A stretch of 64,000 nucleotides of DNA from Flavilitoribacter nigricans DSM 23189 = NBRC 102662 (GTDB lineage: Bacteria; Bacteroidota; Bacteroidia; Chitinophagales; Saprospiraceae): assembly GCF_002646595.1 (NCBI RefSeq), contig NZ_PDUD01000004.1, positions 124,001-188,000 of the forward strand, written 5' to 3'. The notes under the pieces were generated by a model. It saw only the letters and a program-made list of their open reading frames with translations, did no database searches and was not told the origin of the DNA. Both the position numbers and the translations under genes were made by a program. Below are positions 55,840-64,000 of the stretch, piece by piece (position 1 is the stretch's first letter; every line of letters starts with the position of its first letter).

Positions 55840-56394
55840 ATGAAAAACATTTGCATTATTCTGAGTTTGACGCTGATCAGCGGGCAGGCGCTCTTCTCCC
55901 AAAAATATTTCACCCGTGCGGGCAAAGTAACCTTCACCTCGGAAGCTCCTCTGGAAAAGATAGAAGCCGCGAATGAAAAAGCGACGAGTGTACTGGATGC
56001 GGCATCCGGCAAAATGGAATTTGCGGTACTGATCAAGGCCTTTCAGTTTGAAAAAGCTTTGATGCAGGAGCATTTTAACGAGAATTATATGGAAAGCAGC
56101 ACTTTCCCGAAAGCCGTATTCAAGGGGCAGATCGTGAATCCGTCTGCGGTAGACTTTTCCAAAGACGGGATCTACGAAGTAAAAGTTGCCGGCGATATGA
56201 CGATCCATGGGGTGACCAAAACGATCGAAGTGCCCGGCAAGATCCGTATTGAGCGGGGAGAGATATCCGCCAGCTCCGTTTTTGAGCTTACAGTAGCGGA
56301 TTTCAATATCAAGATACCGGCAGTGGTTCGGGAGAATATTGCCAAAACGGTAGCTGTGAGTATCGATCTGAATTATGAATTGCTGAAGAGTTAG
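55840..56394 (+). CDS. YceI family periplasmic protein (second copy)
   Basis: 184 residues. Signal peptide (1-20, ending LFSQ), YceI barrel: YFTRAGKVTFTSEAPLEKIEA, FAVLIKAFQFEKALMQEHFNENYME, then VAGDMTIHGVTK and a final VSIDLNYELLKS. About the same length and key positions as the first copy (50174-50737), but diverged, so an old duplication or separate paralogues. Located between the OB-fold gene and the DUF5777 barrel. Confidence 0.92.
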   Translation: MKNICIILSLTLISGQALFSQKYFTRAGKVTFTSEAPLEKIEAANEKATSVLDAASGKMEFAVLIKAFQFEKALMQEHFNENYMESSTFPKAVFKGQIVNPSAVDFSKDGIYEVKVAGDMTIHGVTKTIEVPGKIRIERGEISASSVFELTVADFNIKIPAVVRENIAKTVAVSIDLNYELLKS

Positions 56395-56657
56395 GACCGG
56401 TCGAAACTCCGGTTGGGTTTCCGTGTCTGGCAGGCCACCACGGTTGCCCAAACCAAAAATACAATTGCATTTCGAGAATAAACCCCGGTTCCCCAAAAAC
56501 TCAAACTTGCATGGGTTCCTAAGAACGAGCTTTAGTCATTCGTGCACAAACCACGAGCAGACCGGCGGCCGGCGGATACTTCCCGCCGCCGGCGGGTAGC
56601 TCCGTGGTACGTGCCGCGATTGAAAGCGGCGACCGGGAGAACCATAAAAATCAAAGT

Positions 56658-57536
56658 ATGTACCGATCAGCATTACTCTTATGGCTATTGTGCGCGGTGT
56701 CGGCGCTCAATGCCCAGGATGACCTTTTGTCTTTGCTTGGGGACGAGGAAGAAACGACCGAATACGCTACGGCCGCCTTCAAGACCAACCGGGTGATCAA
56801 CCTCCATTCCCTGGAGAATACCGCCGCCGGGGTATTGGATTTCAAGATCTCGCACCGTTTTGGTATGCTCAACCGGGGGGCTTACGAATTATTCGGCCTG
56901 GATGCCGCTACGATCCGGATTGGCGGCGATTACGGGATCACAGACCGGCTGATGATCGGTATCGGCCGGAGCAGCTTTGAAAAAACCTACGATGGGTTTG
57001 TGAAGTTCAAACTTCTGCGCCAAAGTGTGGGGAAGCGAAAAATGCCGGTTACGGCCGCCATTTTTGCGAGTACGGCGATCCAGACTCTGCGTTGGCAGAA
57101 CCCGGACCGGGAGAACTATTTCAGGTCCCGCCTTTACTATACTTTCCAGTTAATTCTGGGTCGGAAATTCAGCGAAAATATTTCCCTGCAACTCTCACCC
57201 ACCCTGGTGCACCGAAATCTGGTGGAGGTAGCTTCCGAAGCCAACGATGTACTGGCTCTGGGGGGCGCCGGGCGGATCAAATTATCCAAACGGATCGCCC
57301 TGAACCTGGAATACATTTACGTACTACCGGACCAGTTGGCTCCGGGTTTTGGCAATTCATTATCACTAGGATTTGATATCGAAACCGGCGGGCACGTCTT
57401 CCAACTACATTTGACCAATTCCACATCGATGATCGAGAAAGGATTTGTAACTCAGAACAGTGGGAAATGGGGCGACGGCGGTATTCACTTCGGGTTTAAT
57501 GTTTCCAGGGTATTTACGCTGAAGCGGCAGAAATAA
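56658..57536 (+). CDS. DUF5777 family beta-barrel protein
   Basis: 292 residues from the ATG at 56658; the frame upstream is non-family. Signal peptide (1-20, ending LNAQ). Family landmarks: TNRVINLHSLENTAAGVLDFKISHRFG, YELFGLDAATIRIGGDYGITD, IGRSSFEKTYDGFVKFKLLRQS, and alternating amphipathic strands to VSRVFTLKRQK. An outer-membrane beta-barrel is likely; its cargo is unknown. Barrels of this family are often found near YceI and cytochrome genes, and that holds here. It converges with the TPR kinase, 26 bp away. Confidence 0.88.
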   Translation: MYRSALLLWLLCAVSALNAQDDLLSLLGDEEETTEYATAAFKTNRVINLHSLENTAAGVLDFKISHRFGMLNRGAYELFGLDAATIRIGGDYGITDRLMIGIGRSSFEKTYDGFVKFKLLRQSVGKRKMPVTAAIFASTAIQTLRWQNPDRENYFRSRLYYTFQLILGRKFSENISLQLSPTLVHRNLVEVASEANDVLALGGAGRIKLSKRIALNLEYIYVLPDQLAPGFGNSLSLGFDIETGGHVFQLHLTNSTSMIEKGFVTQNSGKWGDGGIHFGFNVSRVFTLKRQK

Positions 57537-57562
57537 GACTCCGAATTAGCGTATCGGCGGTT

Positions 57563-59623
57563 TCATGCGACGGGAACATTTACCGGCAGAACGACGATAA
57601 AGGTGCTGCCTTTTTTACCGTTGCTCCGGACGATCAGTTCCCCGCCCAGTCTTTGTGCGATCTTTTTGCTGATGGCCAGTCCCATGCCCGTACCCGAAAA
57701 TTCCGATCGATTGTGCAGGCGTTTGAAGAGCTGAAAGATCTGATCCTGGTATTCCGCAGGGATGCCGATCCCGTTATCGCTGACGTACAGATGGTGCTTG
57801 TCGTCGATGCGATCGTAGCGCAGGTAGACCTCCGGTTGTTCGGACCGGTTATATTTCAGTCCGTTCTCGATCAGGTTTTTTAGCACCATGAACACCTGCG
57901 CTTCATTATTGGTGATCACGGGCATCGAATCGTACTGAACGCTGCCGTTGCGTTCCTGGATCAGGGTGCTGAGATTATCTTTTGCTTTATTAACCATCTC
58001 CTGGAGATCCACCGGCTGATTGATGAAAGGCTGGTCGTCCAGAGTCGAATAGGCCAGAATATCCTCGATCAGTTCGTGCATCTGGTGGGTATTCTGCTTG
58101 ATGTAATGGAGGAATTCCCGGGAGTCATCATCCAGTTTATAGTCCAGTCTTCTTTCCAGGAGGCTGGAAAATCCGGAAATATTTCGCAGCGGTTCCTTGA
58201 GGTCGTGGGAGGTGATGTGACCGAACGTCCGCAGTTCTTCGATCGATTTTTTAAGCTGGATATTGGTCGATTCCAATTCGGCCGTACGATCTTTTACGGT
58301 AGCCTCCAGTTGACGATTGAGCTGTTTTTTATGCCGGTATTCCAGATTGAAGAAAAACAGGATCCCGAGGATGAGTAGGGTGATCAGACTGGTGACCAGG
58401 GCAATGATGGTCCGTTGCCGGGCCAGCGATTTTTGCTGCTGGGCTTCCATGGAGAGTTGGTAGTTCTCACTATTCTTTTGGTCCAGTTCGTATTTGCTTT
58501 CCACCTCGGCTACCAGGCGGGTAACCTCAGCCCCGTACGAACTGTCGCGGATCTGCCGGTATTGCTCGCCGTAATAAAAGGCTTCTTTGTAGTTTCTCAG
58601 TTCTCCGTAGGCCTTGGTGAGTACCAACAGCGCTTTTTCCCGGATCTCCTGCGCGGGGATATCCTTAATTAAATTCAGGTCCAGCAGGCCGTAGTTAATG
58701 GCATTCAGGTAATTCTTTTGGGCGTAGTTGATTTCAGCGAGATATCCGTAAACTTCCGCCAGGTAGATACTCTGATCGTTTTGCGAATAAATTTCTGCCA
58801 GTTGCTGGTACTGCGTTTCGGCCCTTTCGTAATTGCCCTGATGCAGATTGAGCAGGGCCTGAAAACTAAGTACCCCATTATAAAGACCGGGATCTTCTTC
58901 ACGGACGGCGTAAGCTGCCCGTTCTGCTTTTACGAGATAAAATTTCGCGGAATCGAACTTTTCTTCCTCGGCCAGTCCACGGCCTATATTCATGGCCCCC
59001 AGCGCGATCATGCTGGAATCACCAATCTCCCGGCCGATCATATAGGCTTCCCGAAAATAGGTATAGGCCTTTTCGTACTGTCGCTGCTGACCGAAAATAA
59101 TGCCCATATTACTCGAATAGATCGCCTGGGCAACTTTGTCGTTGAGGGTGATCGCCAGCTGATGAGCTTTTTTGTAGGAATTCATGGCGGAATCCAACTC
59201 CAGATTGGCGTTGTAGAGAATTGCTTTAAAGTTCCAGGCATCCATTTCCGCTTCGGGATCCCGGATCTTGCGGGCATCACCCAGGAGCATATCCGCGTAG
59301 ATCAGCGCAGAATCCAGTTTGCCCAGTTCCTGGTAAGCGGCAAACATATTGCGGCAGATCATAATGCACATGCGGGTGATGTGCAGTGGTTTGGTCAGGG
59401 TTTCCGCCCGGTGAAGGCATTCCACACTGGCCTGGTACTGTTCCTGTTTGAAGTAGGACTGCGCTTTTTCGATGAGCTGACGGGCCTCCGTCGTATCCGA
59501 GTGATGCGGTACATTGTGGTTTCCCACACCTTGTTGTGTTCTGGCAAACAGGGTGTCCGGTCCCGCTAGTGTAAGGAGACAAACAAAGAACAAAGAACAC
59601 CTTAATAATCCCTTAAATCGCAT
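57563..59623 (-). CDS. TPR-containing sensor histidine kinase
   Basis: 686 residues from the ATG at 59623; the frame also has a TTG four codons earlier. Signal peptide (about 1-28), a periplasmic TPR array (about 42-370, alternating helices such as SYFKQEQYQASVECL and AYTYFREAYMIGREIG), membrane segment (about 406-426), coiled coil, HisKA with H473 in ITSHDLKEPLRNI, and HATPase with N587, DNGIG and GTGMGLA. No receiver and no adjacent regulator. TPR-ectodomain kinases are common in Bacteroidota; the signal is unknown. It might phosphorylate a distant regulator. Confidence 0.92.
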   Translation of the reverse strand: MRFKGLLRCSLFFVCLLTLAGPDTLFARTQQGVGNHNVPHHSDTTEARQLIEKAQSYFKQEQYQASVECLHRAETLTKPLHITRMCIMICRNMFAAYQELGKLDSALIYADMLLGDARKIRDPEAEMDAWNFKAILYNANLELDSAMNSYKKAHQLAITLNDKVAQAIYSSNMGIIFGQQRQYEKAYTYFREAYMIGREIGDSSMIALGAMNIGRGLAEEEKFDSAKFYLVKAERAAYAVREEDPGLYNGVLSFQALLNLHQGNYERAETQYQQLAEIYSQNDQSIYLAEVYGYLAEINYAQKNYLNAINYGLLDLNLIKDIPAQEIREKALLVLTKAYGELRNYKEAFYYGEQYRQIRDSSYGAEVTRLVAEVESKYELDQKNSENYQLSMEAQQQKSLARQRTIIALVTSLITLLILGILFFFNLEYRHKKQLNRQLEATVKDRTAELESTNIQLKKSIEELRTFGHITSHDLKEPLRNISGFSSLLERRLDYKLDDDSREFLHYIKQNTHQMHELIEDILAYSTLDDQPFINQPVDLQEMVNKAKDNLSTLIQERNGSVQYDSMPVITNNEAQVFMVLKNLIENGLKYNRSEQPEVYLRYDRIDDKHHLYVSDNGIGIPAEYQDQIFQLFKRLHNRSEFSGTGMGLAISKKIAQRLGGELIVRSNGKKGSTFIVVLPVNVPVA

Positions 59624-60123
59624 AAATGCAATCAATTTTTACAATGAAAAATGCCCGTGCATTTCACACCGTTCCTGGCTCCTTCTTTTTCGTTGGAAAA
59701 AAGCCAGATTGAGATTCATTAATTTGGGAGTGTCGTGTTCTTTATTGCCAAATACAACTAGAAATATCAAGAGAACTAAATTACCTATTGGTAAAGTAAC
59801 TGGGGAAAGGAAACTACAAATTTACAATTACGAATGGTTTATGAAAAAAGTTTCATAAAAAAAACTAGGCTTATGTCGCTTAGCGGAATTTTGCGGGCGC
59901 ATGCCGGCTCTTTTGGGCGTTGACCGGCGCAGGAAAAAAGGTTATGAGATCGCCAGATGCGGTAATCGCAACTTACATACGATCCCGTCACCTTTTTTCC
60001 TGAAAACGGTATCGGCCGGCAACAGCCGTTTTATTGGCGCTGTAGCCAGGCCGCTTTTCGTCACCTGTCACGTCAGACCGATAACAAAAAACGGCCTGAG
60101 CGTCATGGCGAGCGAAAGCTGGA
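59624..60123. other. 500-bp spacer with a 13-bp perfect inverted repeat
   Basis: No gene. CAGGAAAAAAGGT (59930-59942) and ACCTTTTTTCCTG (59990-60002) are perfect inverted arms around 47 bases. A shorter AGGCCG/CGGCCT pair lies at 60047-60098. On the minus strand these lie just after the M19 gene. Confidence 0.55.
59930..60002. repeat. 13-bp perfect inverted repeat, 73 bp overall
   Basis: Arms CAGGAAAAAAGGT and ACCTTTTTTCCTG. It could be a long transcription-end hairpin for the M19 gene or the ends of a tiny non-autonomous insertion; no target duplication was seen. Confidence 0.55.
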
Positions 60124-61386
60124 TTACATTTTTCCGGCTTGCATATTCTTGGCGACCTTCTGAACTTCATTCCATACCCGCCATACATTTTTGTAACAGA
60201 TCTTTTCAATATCCGATTCCGAATACCCCCGTTTGAGCAGGGTCTGGATCAGGTTGGGATATTGGGATACATCCTTCAGTCCGGTGGGCAGGCTGTCACC
60301 AACACCGTCAAAATCGGAACCGAAACCAACGTGGTCGACTCCGGCGAGTTTCACCACATGGTCGATATGGTCCGCCACGATGTCGAGGTCGGCATAAACC
60401 GACGGATTGTCTTTGCGGAACTGTTCGATGATGGCTTTTGCGGCCTCATCACGGTAGGAGAGCCCCTGTGCCTCCAGTTGTTCCTGCAGTTTCTCCCGCA
60501 GCTCATCCCGTTTTTTGGAGATCTCTCCGTCCAGAAAGGCGGAACCGAAGTTGATCTGGATCACTCCGCCGTTCTCACCGAGGCGTTTGATCATGTCATC
60601 GTCCATATTGCGCTCGAAGCCCGGCGTGAATTTGCGCGCGGAAGAGTGCGAAGCGATACAGGGCGCACTGGTGATGTCCATAACCTGCCAGAACGTATTG
60701 TCGGAAACGTGCGAAATGTCCACCATGATCCCCTGCTTGTTCATTTCGTGTACCACTTCCCGGCCGAAGGGGCTCAGCCCTTTCCAGGTACCGGTAGTAT
60801 CGTAGGAAGAATCACAGATCTGATTGTCCTTGGAGTGGGTCAGCGTAATATAACTGATTCCGCGTTTGCGGAAGTAAGCGACATTTTTGAGGTCATCCTC
60901 CACCGGAGCCCCGTTCTCCATACCCATGGGCAGAGCGATCTTACCGGCTTTTACGGCCGCTTCCGCCTCCTGGGGCGTACTGACTACACCGAATTTATCC
61001 GGGTGGGCCTTGGCGATCCCGTTCACCATATCGATCAGGGAATCGGCGAGCTCTTTGGCACCGCCGTTGGTCTGATAGGAAGCCGGGATGTAAATCGACA
61101 TAAAGGGGACATCCAGGCCGCCTGCTTTGGCGCGCACGTAGTCAAAATCTCCCTCATCGGTTTCGACCGGGATGCCGAGATATTCGCGGGTCAGGCGAAA
61201 GTTCTTGACCTTAAGCCGGTAGGGGAGGTCGACGTGGCCGTCGGTGATGATGTATTTCTGAGCCAGTTCATTGGCTTTTTCGCGAAGGGCGGCATCGTTT
61301 TCCTGTGACATGTTTGATGATACTTTTGGGTGGCAGGCCATTAACAAAATGCTGCCAACGAACAGAAGTTGGAAGAAGCGGATCAT
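60124..61386 (-). CDS. M19 membrane dipeptidase, lipoprotein
   Basis: 420 residues from the ATG at 61386 (a TTG lies two codons upstream). Lipobox LLMAC (Cys18). Metal site: ITDGHVDLP (His51, Asp53), MGMENG with the bridging glutamate, DISHVSDNTF and CIASHSSARKF with later histidines, then VGFGSDFDGVGDSLPTGL near the C-terminus. All are conserved, so a zinc dipeptidase active on L-L or L-D dipeptides in the envelope is expected. A -7-like TATATTTG (minus, 61421-61414) lies about 28 bases upstream of the start. Confidence 0.94.
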   Translation of the reverse strand: MIRFFQLLFVGSILLMACHPKVSSNMSQENDAALREKANELAQKYIITDGHVDLPYRLKVKNFRLTREYLGIPVETDEGDFDYVRAKAGGLDVPFMSIYIPASYQTNGGAKELADSLIDMVNGIAKAHPDKFGVVSTPQEAEAAVKAGKIALPMGMENGAPVEDDLKNVAYFRKRGISYITLTHSKDNQICDSSYDTTGTWKGLSPFGREVVHEMNKQGIMVDISHVSDNTFWQVMDITSAPCIASHSSARKFTPGFERNMDDDMIKRLGENGGVIQINFGSAFLDGEISKKRDELREKLQEQLEAQGLSYRDEAAKAIIEQFRKDNPSVYADLDIVADHIDHVVKLAGVDHVGFGSDFDGVGDSLPTGLKDVSQYPNLIQTLLKRGYSESDIEKICYKNVWRVWNEVQKVAKNMQAGKM

Positions 61387-61545
61387 TTTCAACGATTATA
61401 GTGAGTGAAAAGTCAAATATAATATTTGTTGCCCAAAGTTCGGGCGCGGGGATTCGGGACGAATGCAAATATTTGACCTTCCGGCTAACCTAAAAGGCGG
61501 GTAGGTTGTTTCCATCTATGCAGACCAATCATACCCTTTCAGTTT

Positions 61546-62397
61546 ATGCAGGATAAAACCATATTCATTACCGGAGGAACCGACGGTATCGGTCGGGCAA
61601 CCGCACTGACCCTCGCGCAACAGGGCATGCGGGTGGTGATCGCCGGTAGGAATACCGCCAAGGGAATGGCGGTCTGCCAACAATTGCAAAAGCAGAGCCA
61701 AAATCCGGAGATCCATTATATTCCGCTGAATTTGGCCAGTTTTACCTCCGTTCGGGAAGCGGCCGGCCGCTTTTCCCAGGATTTCAACCGGCTCGACGTT
61801 CTGATCAATAATGCCGGCGTTTTTTCCAGCAAACTCCGACTGACCAAAGACGGCTTCGAATGGCATTTCGGAATCAACCACCTGGGCCATTTTCTGCTTA
61901 CCCATCTGCTCAAACCCTTATTACTCAACACACCGGCTCCCCGGGTGGTCAATGTCTCTTCCGTTGCCCACTATCACGGCAAGATCAATTTTGATAATTT
62001 GCGAGGAGAATGCGGTCCGGCGGCATTCAGCGGATTGGAAGCCTACGCCCAGAGCAAACTGGCCATCCTGCTGTTTACCCGGGAACTGGCCCGTCGCGAA
62101 AAGCGGATCGTTACCAATGCCCTGCACCCCGGCGTGGTGCGTACCCGCTTTGGCAACAAATATTCCAATTGGGGCTTATCGCTTTTCTGGCATTTCTGGA
62201 AACCGTTCATGTGTCATCCGCAACGGGGAGCGAAAACCTCGCTCTACCTGGCTACCGCGCCGGAAACCGAAGGGGTCAGCGGCGCTTTTTTCGATGAGCA
62301 GCAGCGTCAGCGGGACCTGGGAGCCATGGCCGGCAATGATATGCTGGCCTGCAAATTGTGGAAAGAAAGTTGCCGGATGACCGGCATCGGGAGTTGA
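61546..62397 (+). CDS. Short-chain dehydrogenase/reductase (retinol-dehydrogenase-like)
   Basis: 283 residues. Classical SDR: cofactor loop TGGTDGIG (9-16), LINNAG at about 86-91, catalytic Ser138/139 in NVSSVAHY, Tyr167 and Lys171 in AYAQSK, and HPGVVRT after it. Basic AGRN following strand 2 favours NADP. Resembles the retinol-dehydrogenase/WW-oxidoreductase type used on lipophilic alcohols. No signal peptide. Divergent from the M19 gene with a 159-bp gap. Confidence 0.93.
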   Translation: MQDKTIFITGGTDGIGRATALTLAQQGMRVVIAGRNTAKGMAVCQQLQKQSQNPEIHYIPLNLASFTSVREAAGRFSQDFNRLDVLINNAGVFSSKLRLTKDGFEWHFGINHLGHFLLTHLLKPLLLNTPAPRVVNVSSVAHYHGKINFDNLRGECGPAAFSGLEAYAQSKLAILLFTRELARREKRIVTNALHPGVVRTRFGNKYSNWGLSLFWHFWKPFMCHPQRGAKTSLYLATAPETEGVSGAFFDEQQRQRDLGAMAGNDMLACKLWKESCRMTGIGS

Positions 62398-62494
62398 GAT
62401 ACCGCGACTCAGGACGCAGTGGGATCAGATATTTTGCTCACAGTACCCACATCCCCCTTAATGCCACAATATCCCAACTTTCCCGGTATCGCCA

Positions 62495-63043
62495 CTAATC
62501 ATTCACCTTCCGACCCCGGGCCGTCCGGGAGCTCACGGATATTTTCCGGATCTTCTTCAAGTCCACCATCAGGGAGGCGAAAGCGCTGGAAGCATCCACC
62601 TGGAATTTACGACCCTCGTAAGTAACCGTACCACTACGGCGACGCCATTCGGAAGCCAGCAGGGCGTAGCGGCTACCCGCCTTGGGATTGGGGCCGAAAA
62701 CGAGATAACGATCGTCGCCATCGGCTTCAAAACTGACTGCAAAGCGATTTTCTTTCGGCAGGAACAGTAAAACGCCCGGGGTTTTTCGGCGGATCACCAC
62801 CTCTTCTACTTCCCGGCCGTCGATCACTTTGATCTCTCCCGAGATGATCTCGGATTTCCCCCCGGTCAGCTGCCGGCGCAGGACAATATCATCGGATACG
62901 TAGAACTGGATCCGCTTCAGTTCGGATTCCGTCCAGTCGTACTCATCGTACATCCGCTGGGTAAAGGAAGTAAGGGTTGGACTGCAGGCGCTGAGAGTCA
63001 GAAGGACCAGAAGGCCGGCAAACATTTGGTAAGTTCTTTTCAT
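62495..63043 (-). CDS. Lipoprotein of unknown function
   Basis: 182 residues from the ATG at 63043; the open frame extends upstream but only this start gives a lipoprotein signal (lipobox LSAC, Cys at about 20). The mature part is beta-rich (IQFYVSDDIVLRRQLTGGKSE, VIRRKTPGVLLFLPKENRF, YLVFGPNPKAGSRYALLASEW), with a basic tail. I do not recognise the family beyond a general Bacteroidota lipoprotein. It lies downstream of the NTR-like gene on the same strand (197 bp gap). Confidence 0.75.
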   Translation of the reverse strand: MKRTYQMFAGLLVLLTLSACSPTLTSFTQRMYDEYDWTESELKRIQFYVSDDIVLRRQLTGGKSEIISGEIKVIDGREVEEVVIRRKTPGVLLFLPKENRFAVSFEADGDDRYLVFGPNPKAGSRYALLASEWRRRSGTVTYEGRKFQVDASSAFASLMVDLKKIRKISVSSRTARGRKVND

Positions 63044-63240
63044 TGGTAGATTGTTTTGGAAGTAGTTCAAACCAGAATTCCGGTCTGGAGAACAATAGCT
63101 ACTTCGGTCTTTATTTTTTTCAAAGGATGCAATTATTCGACGATGCACCCTATCCGGATCGGTTTTCCAGAGGGAAAATTAAGAGAGATTTGTTAAGATC
63201 GGAATTGCTTTAAGAGTTTTTAACCTGCCTGGGATCGGAT

Positions 63241-63882
63241 TTAACGAGTCCTTGACGGTCTGAACCGGAGTCTGCCGATCAGAAACAGGTTCAGCAGCAC
63301 ACTGGCGATCAACGCTAAAGGCAGGAACGGGAAAGAACGTTCCGGGATGTCCTGCTCCGCTTTCCGGGCTTTTCTCCTTTTATCCTCCTCGTAGTAAAAT
63401 ATAGATTCATTAAAAGCCACGGTATTCCAGGGCAGTTGCCGGATCACAGCCAGACTATCGTGCCGGGCCAGATCGTTGACCACCAGGTTGCCGTTGCAGG
63501 GGCTGCTGCTCAGGACCTGAAGATGATATTTTAACTCCGTTTTTTGGGCAAATACCAAAATCGTATCCCCGACCTCCTGCTCACGGAACAGGCCGCCACA
63601 GGTCGAGTCGTGGTGATGGTCGATCATCGTAATGCGCTGATCGGTAGGTTCCAGCCCCTTGCTGATCTCGAGTACTTCAAAGTGAAACAGTTGAAGAGGG
63701 ATAGGATATCTGCCGGAAAAGAAGAACTCGGTCTCGGACTTTTCGATTAGCCCACCAATGAAAACGGCATCGGATCTTTGGTATTCTTTCTCTACGCCCG
63801 GACTGAGACAAAAACAGGCCCGGCCGATCACGGGAACTAGAAGCACCGGCAATAGCAGGCAGATTATTTTAAAAATTTTCAT
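63241..63882 (-). CDS. Exported NTR/TIMP-like protein with C-terminal membrane segment
   Basis: 213 residues. Signal peptide (about 1-22, ending GRA) directly followed by CFCLSPGVEKEY: a mature N-terminus with Cys-x-Cys, then SDAVFIGGLI, the pattern of NTR-type domains as in TIMPs. Three further cysteines (in STCGGLF, SSPCNGN) could form disulfides. A membrane segment at about 187-206 with an RLRFRPSRTR tail anchors it. Function unknown. Twenty-four bases downstream of the tadA stop, so likely cotranscribed with tadA. Confidence 0.7.
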   Translation of the reverse strand: MKIFKIICLLLPVLLVPVIGRACFCLSPGVEKEYQRSDAVFIGGLIEKSETEFFFSGRYPIPLQLFHFEVLEISKGLEPTDQRITMIDHHHDSTCGGLFREQEVGDTILVFAQKTELKYHLQVLSSSPCNGNLVVNDLARHDSLAVIRQLPWNTVAFNESIFYYEEDKRRKARKAEQDIPERSFPFLPLALIASVLLNLFLIGRLRFRPSRTR

Positions 63883-63906
63883 CAGATCAGAGCGTATTAG
63901 GTCAAG

Positions 63907-64000
63907 TTAAGAGCGGCGTAATTTTTCAAAAAAGCTTTTCAATAAAATACTGCATTCGGTTTCCATAATCCCGTACTCGAGCTTGGTTTTTGGATGCAAA
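63907..64000 (-). CDS. tadA: tRNA adenosine deaminase TadA, C-terminal end (partial)
   Basis: Only the last ~31 codons lie inside the window; the frame runs off the right edge. LHPKTKLEYGIMETECSILL and KSFFEKLRRS match the end of bacterial TadA, including the cysteine in the ECSxLL helix. TadA makes inosine at the wobble base of tRNA-Arg. The catalytic HxE and PCxxC motifs would be outside the window. Confidence 0.7.
   Translation of the reverse strand, partial: LHPKTKLEYGIMETECSILLKSFFEKLRRS

Noticed and set aside
55716-55976. 86-codon frame over the short repeats
   Set aside because: Its HTF/HIH-rich product is just the translated repeat and it overlaps the YceI start.
60139-61308. 389-codon open frame on the plus strand
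   Set aside because: It is the antisense shadow of the M19 dipeptidase, which has all family motifs; the plus-strand product has none.
1-64000. CRISPR array, tRNA, rRNA
   Set aside because: No regularly spaced identical repeats with unique spacers, and no cloverleaf or GTTCRA-type T-loop context, were found on either strand.

Overview
The window reads as a chromosomal segment of a Bacteroidota bacterium, most likely of the Saprospiria (Lewinella/Haliscomenobacter type). The grounds are type 9 secretion (T9SS) C-terminal sorting domains on four surface proteins, a decayed copy of a fifth, DUF4249/MG2 and DUF5777 families, a propeller hybrid two-component regulator, two propeller LytS/LytTR pairs, the short 289-residue Bacteroidota RpoD, and promoters that fit TTG-N20-TAnnTTTG. 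Most of it is GC-rich and densely coded. One gene (22702-23490) is visibly AT-richer than its surroundings.

Layout. 1-3210: DUF4249 tail, MG2/plug-like surface protein and an M20 amidohydrolase, in one co-directional run. 3211-3660: AT-rich spacer with a promoter-like site, a possible small RNA and a strong bidirectional terminator. 3661-8468: minus-strand phosphorelay (CheB-CheR-PAS-histidine kinase, receiver, Hpt). 9015-12980: AsmA-like protein. 13370-17457: hybrid two-component regulator broken by a one-base frameshift at a G run. 17458-27357: accessory island with three T9SS-exported S74-chaperone fibre proteins, one decayed T9SS tail, a low-GC DUF6503 gene, an aminotransferase/acyl-ACP-reductase fusion, and a Y1 (IS200-like) transposase inside REP-like palindrome doublets. 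27762-36906: sulfatase, racemase, S1/P1 nuclease, dihaem cytochrome, a six-CHRD T9SS protein and an MddA-like methyltransferase. 37232-41228: propeller LytS kinase with LytTR regulator. 41241-48914: AddB-like PD-(D/E)XK protein, START-like protein, rpoD, Lrp/AsnC regulator, S41 protease and VOC protein. 48960-57536: threonine-synthase-like enzyme, then a plus-strand run of YceI, propeller LytS/LytTR pair, haem lipoprotein, OB-fold protein, second YceI and DUF5777 barrel. 57563-64000: TPR histidine kinase, M19 dipeptidase, SDR, two exported unknowns and the end of tadA.

How it fits together. The window is dominated by signalling (four sensor systems of three architectures) and by cell-surface or envelope proteins. 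The most unusual single gene is the aminotransferase fused to an acyl-ACP-reductase-like half (19683-22097), which could turn an acyl thioester into a fatty amine in one polypeptide. The most unusual DNA is the REP-like repeat system around the transposase at 24945-25768, with a related four-palindrome array at 17566-17730. The YceI/haem/OB/barrel run at 50174-57536 may be a functional module, but that is inference from order and strand.
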